From Fragum whitleyi (taxonomy: Eukaryota; Mollusca; Bivalvia; Cardiida; Cardiidae): a stretch of DNA of 64,000 nucleotides. The stretch lies in contig OX411545.1 in assembly GCA_948146395.1 (NCBI GenBank), positions 23,205,526-23,269,525 on the forward strand. The letters run 5' to 3'. Made by a program: the position numbers and the translations under genes. Of the stretch, positions 25,301-34,300 are shown one piece after another. How positions within the stretch are numbered: the stretch's first letter is position 1; the number at the start of each line of letters is the position of its first letter. The notes under the pieces were generated by a model, which was given only the letters and a program-made list of their open reading frames with translations, ran no database searches and was not told where the DNA came from.

Positions 25301-28300
25301 CATCTAAGCAACATTTCTGTAAAATTTGGTGTTAATTGGCCCAGTAGTTTAGGAGGAGATGCTGTTTAAAGAAATTGTTGACGGACGCCGGACGACGACC
25401 GACCACCGAATGCTGGACGAAAGGTGATCACAATAGCTCACATGAGCACTTCATGCTCAGGTGAGGTAAAAATATAGGAAATATTTTCAAAATATAGGAG
25501 TTTTATAGGAATATAGGAGATGCTTAAAAATATAGGATTTGGACCCAAAATATAGGAGTTTAATAGGAATATAGGAATTGGTAGACAGCCTGCCATAGCA
25601 ACCTCAATTTAAGTCGAAAAACAAAAATAAAATGATGTGCATAATCTACACATTGCCTTCTAGTCATATACCAACTTTCATCAAAAACGCTTGCTTAGTT
25701 ATTAAGTTATCGCGGGATCAAGATTTGAGCGGACGGACGGACAGACGGACGGACGGACAGACGGACGGACAGACGGAGGGCAAACCTATAGTCCCCTCCG
25801 GTGTGAACACCAGTAGGGGACTAACAAAAGCTTGGCCTGTCAGAAACAGATATTACTCCGTGAGCAAATGTCACATAAAGTAAGAAATAAATCAAACTGA
25901 GGCACAAATGGTATGACCAATCAATCTTTTAAAATAACTTTCATTCCAAGATAATTTTTGTTGGAAAGAATTCAAAGTGTTAAATTCTATTTTTCTTGAC
26001 ACTCTGAACAGTAATCTTCATGTTGGTAAAAAGTTATTTGACATGTAAAAATAGAATGATTAAAAACATGTCAAAGAAAATAACTAATAACAAAGAAAGC
26101 TTGAGCTGAATTTCTTCCCCATTTGATATATAACAATTTTACTTTGAGATACTTCAAGGAACAAATTTACTAGTAATAAAAGAGATTATGTATTTTAAAA
26201 TAACCACTGTATAAGGTTTCAAGATTTTAAGCTATATATCATAACACAATGGGGTGAAATTGCCTATTTGAAACAAAAAGAAATTACATAGAACTTTATT
26301 TCAATCAGTCTAGCTAAGCAAAATGTTTCTAAAGATAGACTGTCTCATACATGTGTCATGTTATGTTATCAGACAGGTAAATTAGGTCAATATAGGTGTT
26401 ATTGCATGATAAATGCTCTTTTTCTAATTAATTTAAGGTACATTTCCCCAAAACAATTACCTGAATGATTGTTTTGAGAATATGTACATCAAATGAAAAG
26501 AAAAAAACTTCTATAATTCCTGGAGGTTTTTACAATCAAGTAACACAGAGACAAATTGTCACAAGATACCTCAATCACCCAAAGTCCAAGTATGAAAAAC
26601 AACATAGAAGAATATCTAAACAAGAGGGACGTTGGGACGGACCGACAGATCTGAGATGGGGAAGATGATACTAATATACGACCACCTTCGGCAGCGTTTA
26701 AAAATAATCATTACTTAACCCTTTTCATGCTAAGCCCTCAATACTCATGTTTTATCGGGAGGTATATACAAAGATTAGGCTGCACAAATGTGCAGTCTGA
26801 TCTTAGTTTACACCACCTGATTTATTACATTTAAACCAGAAAAAATTTAAAATCATATTTCAAAGCAAATAAACACTGACTCAATGCATGCAGTGATTTC
26901 AATACTTTGACTTTATGCAATTTTCATAAGATTTTTATTCAACATGAGAAGGGTAGATATCATTTCCTTGATCGGTGACCAAAATATTTATGATTGATTG
27001 ATTAAGTTGAGTTTTATGCCGCTTTCAACTTTTTTTCAGTTATATCACGGCAACTGGAGCACCTAACAATGGATTCCTGATATTTCTCTCATCAGTACTA
27101 CCATCAAATCCTTTCCTAGACTCTAGCTGCTATCTCACATAGGTCTACAATTATCAACCCATTGGTGTGAGACAAATAGTCAGAAAGAATGAGTGCAGCC
27201 GTCAGGGATCAAACCTTGGACCTCTAGATTGACAGTCCGACACTCTACCAAATGCGCTATGACGGCAACCCAAAATATTGTATCTACAGCTCTATTCAAG
27301 CTGTATATATAACATTTTGGTTGGCAAACCATGCTCACCTTTCTAAGTTGATAATCATCCTCTATAATTCCATCATCCATCATGTGTGTTTGCCATATAT
27401 CCTCCGTCACCATGCTGTATATACCTTCCTCCGGATGACATTGATCGTCTGTCAACTGTGGCTTCACAATCATAAACTGTTTGTAGGGATGGCCCTGAAT
27501 GGAGCCCAACCTGGGACTTCTCAATTGACAGTCCGACGTGTTACCAACTGCGCTATTATGGCAGCAACCCAAAATATTGTATCTACAGCTCTATTCAAGC
27601 TGTATATATAACATTTTGGTTGGCAAACCATGCTCACCTTTCTAAGTTGATAATCATCCTCTATAATTCCATCATCCATCATGTGCGACTGCCATATATC
27701 CTCCGTTACCATACTGTATATACCTTCCTCCGGCTGACATTGATCCTTTTTCCCCACGTTTGACAGTCTGACGCGTTACTTACTGTGCTATTATGGTTAC
27801 GCAAAATATTTTATCTACAGCTTTATTCAAGTTGTAGATAAAACATGTTGGTGGGCAAACCATGCTCACCTTTCTAAGTTGATAATCATCCTCTATAATT
27901 CCATCGTCCATCATGTGTGTCTGCCATATATCCTCTGTTACCATGCTGTATATACCTTCAAGGGTGATCACATAATACATATTTTGGTTCTCTAGGTAAA
28001 AAGGGATGGCCCTGAATGGAGCCCAACCTGGGACTTCTCAATTGACAGTCCGACGTGTTACCAACTGCGCTATTATGGCAGCAACCCAAAATATTGTTTC
28101 TACAGCTTTATTCAAGCTGTAGATAGATTATTTTGTTTTGCAAACCATGCTCACCTTTCTAAGTTGATAATCATCCTCTATAATTCCATCATCCATCATG
28201 TGAGTTTGCCATATATCCTCCGTTACCATGCTGTATATACCTTCCTCTGGATGACATTGATCGTCTGTCAACTGCGGCTTCACGATCATAAACTGTTTGT

Positions 28301-31300
28301 AATTCTTGTCTGATTCACTTGTCTGCTGCTGCTGTAAATATAATTAGAGGTGTGAGTGCAAAACCATTGTTAGAGCATATAGTTGGAGTAATAAATGTTT
28401 CTAATTATGATATTACCTAAGTGGCAGGAGTGAAATAACCCCTTTGAATGTTTTTAAAATTTCAAAAGTGTTATTACACTATTGTAAAAACTATGCAAAA
28501 GAGCTATGAATATATTAATTTTATATTTTCGTTGTGAAAATGACTGCATTATGCATTTGATGATGTCAATTCACAAATAGCATTATATGTTTTGCAGAAT
28601 AACTGGAATCTCTAAATTTCTGGACATTCCTTGATTTATTGCAAAAAAATTCATGTCATATTATGAAAAAAATGTCAAATTTGTGCTCATAAAATACCAA
28701 ATTTATTAACCTTGTCATCTAAATCAAATAGAAACTCGGCAAAGCCTCTTTTTTCAATCTGTTAATAGATATGACTCCTTGATTTAATTGGGTATTTAAA
28801 AGACCACTCATTCAATATCCTTTTAGTTTTTCTGTGAAATTTTGCTTTTATCTTTTAAACTAAATGTGCAAATGGTGCCTGCAGTCTCTCCACATTCAAA
28901 GCAATGATTCTAATTTGCTTCGGTCCTATATTTGGTTTAAACTTAATTTTATATTCAAAAATTTAAAATTCATTCAATTTATAACAAATACGAATATTAC
29001 ATGAATCTGAAAACAAGCATATTGCCTATATCAATTTCTTTCCCAAAATTTGCAATTGTAATCTCTAGATTACAGTTACTTTAAACACATATTTATCTTT
29101 TTTTATTTCTAGAAATGTGTTGGTTTTTTTGTAAATAAAGGGAGGAATTATTTCTTGTTGTTATCAGATTTCTTTTATACTAAAAGACTATTTGAACAAA
29201 AAGTTCATTCAAGGGAATACAAGGCTCCAGATAAGAGGCAATGAAACTTTTTCTAAATCTAATGTATTTCCCCTTATAATAACGCCCTCCCTAATAGTAG
29301 CACCCCTACATTTTGTACTAAGAAAACCCACTTCAAATACCTAAAATTTAAGAATTTGTTAAGACTGCTTTCTTATTTGATGTGAATTTCCTCAAAACAA
29401 TCATTTCATTTATATGATTGTTTAGAGAGGACATTTGCATCAAATTAACAAATTAAAGGGAAAAGGGCCTAAAAGACATAAGTTAAATGATTTTAATTTA
29501 ATTAGAAATTGCAAACTAAATAAAAGCTCCCTGACCATGTTATATATGGCTCCGGGAATGTTTATTAGGAGAAATATGGTATTATATTTGTTCAAACCTC
29601 ATATTATGGATGTAGAATAATCTTGAGACAGTTCCAATGAGTACCAACAACAAAAAGGATATGATTGACAGCCAATTCAATTTACTATTTGACAGCCAAT
29701 TCAATTTACTATTTGATAGCAAAAACACTCTTTTTATCTGGACCTCTGGAAATACATGTATTTATAGCCAGAGCTACAGATAGAGGGAGTATTTTCAATT
29801 TTTAGACTGGAAACCTGGACCCCCCCCCCCCCCCCCCTCTTATCTGTACCTCTGTTTTGAGCTTACCTTTTCTTGACTAGTAGCAAAGAGACTCCAATCC
29901 TGAAAGATTTCTGCCAGTTTATCAAGGCCACCATGATGAAAATGTAGTATTTTATACTGACTTTCTCGACTAGCGATCACAATCTGCCCTGTTGTGTTTT
30001 CTAGATTACTGTAAAACACTCTTAATGATCGCATCTGTCCTGGAATTTTGAATGAAACAAAAAAGCCTGTATATGATATTAATAACGATTTCACATGAAA
30101 TAGCAAAACACACAAAACTTATTAAAAGACAACAGATAAAGAAGTTTTTATATCAGATCATATAAAAAAGATATGAGCCTGTGAGTGACAACAATTTCCA
30201 ACAACTTAAATTGTGCATAAAGGACTGGCATTCAGTCTGTAAAGGGGCATTACTCTTACAACAAAAAATACTTGAGGCCCAACTATCACTTGACTGGAAA
30301 GTTTCCAGTCAAGTGATAGTTGGGCCTCAAGTATTTTTTGTTGTAAGAGTAATGCCCCAGAAGAAACCAGACAAAACATTAATTTACTGTAAGGAAAATT
30401 TAATTAAATGATGATTTTAGAAAGCAGGTCAGGCCTTTCTTAAATTTAGAATAATAGGGTCTGTATTAAATCAATACGACGTTATTTGGCTTGATTTCAC
30501 TATAGTAGCCATAAATTTAATATTGAACTAGGACGCCATATGGCATACCAAGAAATGAACGTATCTGTAACTTTTGTTTCATTCAACATAATATTTCTTG
30601 TATAGATGATGAATTTCATGCTTTTTTCCAGTGTTTTCAATTTCAAGATCTAAGGGTTAATCTTTTATTTTCCTGGTACAAAGGATACACAACACTCAAA
30701 AATTCTACCGATTAATGAAAACAAAAGATATCCAAAACCTAAAAAAGCTAGCTTATTTCATTGCAAAAGTAATGAAATTAAAGAACAGCTCATTAGTAAA
30801 TGAATAGATCCATTAATTCGAATTTCCTTAAAAAAAAAGTTCGCAACGAATGTGAATGTGGTTGCAAAAAGTTTTGAGGGAAGTCGAGTTTAAATTTTGA
30901 GTTTACTTTGATCACACTTAGTGTTCTTAATATTAAGCAGTATGCGTTCTCTGACCAGGCAACTCGCTTCTATTGGTTCATTTCATTACAAATGTAGTAT
31001 ATTTTGCCATAAACAATATCGTATGCAACTCTTGTCATGAATTTATGATGTAATTTATATGTGTTCTATATAATGGGCCGGTGGCCTATATGTATCTGAA
31101 AATAATAAACTATCTAATAGTATGATTTACATTTTCACAGACCTTCACCGCCCTTTTTTTTATGACGCAGCAGCCAATAATACCCATTGATTTCTACCCA
31201 ATCAGAATTTAACCTAAAAAATGAAATAGCATGTCCCAAGAATAATTCCTGTGAAATAAGGATAAATTCTGATGTGTAGTTCCAGTGTAGAAGTTTTACT

Positions 31301-34300
31301 TTAAATTTCAACACAAGGAACCATTTTTTGATGATGTGGTAGCCCTTGGCACCAATGATATTAACTCATTCAGAATTTAACAAAGAAATCTTAAAAAGCT
31401 TGTCCCAGAGATCATTCATGGACTTAGTCCAGTGGAGCTAGAAATGCCTTCAGAGTTATCTCCCTTATAGTCTGTATAGCTCTTGTGATGAAGAACACAC
31501 AAGCCAAGTTTCATTCAGATGTCTTCAAAAGCAACAGAGATATAAACAGAGATATAACCAAGGTTACACTAACACGGTACACCAACAACAATGTCAACAC
31601 AAACTATGCCGAGGTAATGACTATACCTCAGGTTTTCAATAAAAAAAGCTGAGCCGAAACTGCAATTCAAAGGCTCAAATATGAAAGGCTAAACATAATT
31701 TTCATAGGCTTATCTAAAATTTTGAAATTCATAAGCAGTCTCAGAACCCAACAACTAAAGAATAAATAGTATAAAGGCGCTATTAGTACTGTGACAAAAG
31801 ATGAATGTCCTCCGACCACTCCCTTTTTATAATTTGAGCGTTGTTGAATAATCACAACATCATAACTACAGCTTGAATAAGCTGTAGTTTTGATGTATGA
31901 TCATTCATCAACAATATTTTTCAACAGAGGATTATTTTTTTTACGCACTTGCGTTATTTGCGTATTGGAAGTTACACCCATGCTTGAAACATTGTGGGTT
32001 TTTTTTACCGCATTTATATCAAAAGTGCAAATGATGAAAAAGTTAAACAATGCAATTGTCGATTGAACTGTCTAATTAAGCCTCTTTGACTTTTGAAGAC
32101 TCCATTTTTTCTTGTCTCGGGTATAGGCAGGGCTTCAGATTCTTTTCAAGACTGATGGGTCCAATTGTCCCATGAGGTAAAAAGTTGTGGGTCATTTCCT
32201 GAAATGATGGGCCAAAGCATATTTTCATTATGGTAAAAATGTTTCATATCCAAGCAGGACAGGGTCACAAAACCCCAACTGTTGGAAAGTTGTGGGTCAT
32301 CATGTGAGAAATGACCCGGGCCCACTGTTAATCTGAAGCTCTGTATAGGCATCATCTTCTGCGATTACAAAGGGTAAACATTATGCTAATTTGTTCGCTT
32401 GAGAGTCAACTTCTCTTTAACGAGTATAACTGAGGGGTCAGTACATTGTTTCAATTTTCTTTGATATTCATAAATGAACTTACCTAAATCTACAGAGAAA
32501 ACCCCACAAACTTGTTCCTTGGCTGTTTTCTTCTCCTTTTCATTCTTTAATCTGTTCAGAGAATTTTCTGGAAACTGTAAATTATGAGCCATAGAGTCAC
32601 AACTTGACGGAGAATCCAGATTAATGTCTGGTTCCCAGGCTGTCGATATCGGTGATGATGAACATGGACTTGGTGGGTCCGAGTCGGGACCCGACGTAGT
32701 TGTTGATGACCCAGATGAGTTACGTAGCTTGGTGACGGAAATATTTGGTGCTGATGGTTCAATCGGGACAGGTAATGTTGTGTTTATTGCACTAAGATCT
32801 AAAGTTTGGGGATGTGATGGGGCTGAGGAGTTTGAACTCGCTCGAGATTCTATGCTGCTTGATATACTACCTCCCAACCTATCCTGGGATTGTCTTTCTT
32901 TCTTAACATCTTCTCTCAAATCTCTTTTAGGACTTGAGTTAAAGCTTCTTAATGTTGTGTCATCACTTACGTTATTACAGTCATGTTCAGTAAAATGAGT
33001 GTTGGAATGATTTTGTTCATTGAGCTTCCCATCTGCATCTTCGTTATCAACAATCACATCATCGTCCAAATCTTCAGTCACAACAATCAGATTATCTCCT
33101 TCCATCTCAATACTTACGGATCTACCGGAATCTGTCCTAACCTTTGTCTTTGCTTTGAGTTTATTTGTTACCTTGGCACTATGCTGATTATGGACATTCG
33201 GATTTTCGTGTTTACCAACATCTTTAACGTAATTTGAAACACCATCTTCTTCCATAACTTGTTTTGTGAGATTCTTGATATCACTGTTTATTTTCGACAG
33301 GTTTTTGGCATACAGATCATTCACATGCTGCCCAATTTTGGTATCTTTATTGAGAACACTAACATATTTTTGGTTATTCCTTATTGAATCTCCATCACAT
33401 AGAGACATGGGAACATTTGAATTGTTGTCTTTATTATTCATGATAGTTGTACAGGGACCTTCACTTGTACTGTCAGGAGTCATGTCATTAGACAGCGTCG
33501 ACACATCAGACGTGGCACTATCGATACTGTGTTTTTTACGCCGACCACCCACATCCTGTCCGAAAGCCATGCAACATTCCATGGGAGAATTACTCGCCAT
33601 GCTGGTTGATGGTGTAGTCACATCTCCATCTGGTTTTGCGAATTCCTGTCTCGGAGTTCGACGATGTGGACTTGTTTTTGGCGTCGTTCCTTGGGACCTG
33701 TTGGGACTGTTCTGTATGCTCTTTGTATTCTTTCTTAGTGTTGAATTGGGAATCCATGTCAGGACTAGAGATGGACCATTGACCTTCAATGAGACAACAA
33801 TGAATAATTATAAGAATACATCACATGTATATTGAATGAGTGATGTTAATCATAACTTAATTATTTTACAAAAACTTGTGATTTCTCTTCCAAAAATGTA
33901 TGTTGTGGGTACTCATGAGAACATTCTTGATAAGACACTTCTGGATTTGATGGACAAACAAGATGTTTGTAAAACATTTATGCCCCCCCCCCCCCTAAAA
34001 GCAGATCAATAGCCTATCCTTTGTTAATGAACAAAGGACAAACACTAACAAAATATGATGAGTAGAGTTATGGTTCTTGTGCACTGCACTTCTCCTCAAT
34101 AAGATCTATCTACTTGTGAAGGTTCATGATTCTAGCTTGCATACTTTTTGAGATATACTATGAACAGAAAAAAAACACTGTTAACAGACGGACAACTGAC
34201 GGACAGACAGACTGACTGACAAGTGCAAAGCAACATACCCCCTCTTCTTCGAAGGGGGGAATAATGATGAGATAAGAGCTAAAGATACATTGTATTTTGG

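Larger units (their letters stand above)
22485..25592. mobile_element. hAT-like non-autonomous element, copy A (3108 bp)
   Basis: Perfect 13-bp inverted ends CAGGCTGTCTACC, flanked by 6-bp target duplication CCATAG (22479-22484 and 25593-25598). The uninterrupted target (ctgtaaccatagcaacc) is visible in sister units at about 22155 and 22315. Subterminal 'aaatataggagttttt' words repeat in both ends. It carries another element (22964-25470). No transposase remains. Opposite in orientation to 40081-43173. Confidence 0.85.
21740..25822 (-). mobile_element. Tandem-unit element H5, disrupted by a hAT-like insertion
   Basis: In TBC1D16 intron 4. Left end AACAAGAG plus hairpin CCATGTTGGACATGG; 'agtcccctaccgg' near the left and 'ccagtaggggact' near the right are inverted. 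The core has ~165-bp units ('caagtctcatcaaattagct', 'accatagcaaccac', 'aaaatgatgtgcataatcta'). The third unit is split by the 3108-bp element at 22485-25592. An (ACGG)n run lies at 25728-25780. Confidence 0.65.

Noticed and set aside
25728..25780. CpG island
   Set aside because: The CpGs are from a (ACGG)n microsatellite in a repeat element, not from promoter-like sequence.
27180..27270. Functional tRNA gene
   Set aside because: Box A and box B are present but the cloverleaf stems do not close properly and a SINE body follows; the same for 27487-27566, 28001-28085 and 36290-36342.
27252..27611. Plus-strand frame of 119 codons over the duplicated exon 4 region
   Set aside because: Antisense to conserved exon copies and passes through a SINE head; no homology recognised.
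32624..33835. Plus-strand open frames of 124, 84 and 189 codons
   Set aside because: They lie exactly antisense to TBC1D16 exon 2, whose minus-strand frame is continuous, conserved at both edges and bounded by good splice sites. The antisense products have no recognisable domain.
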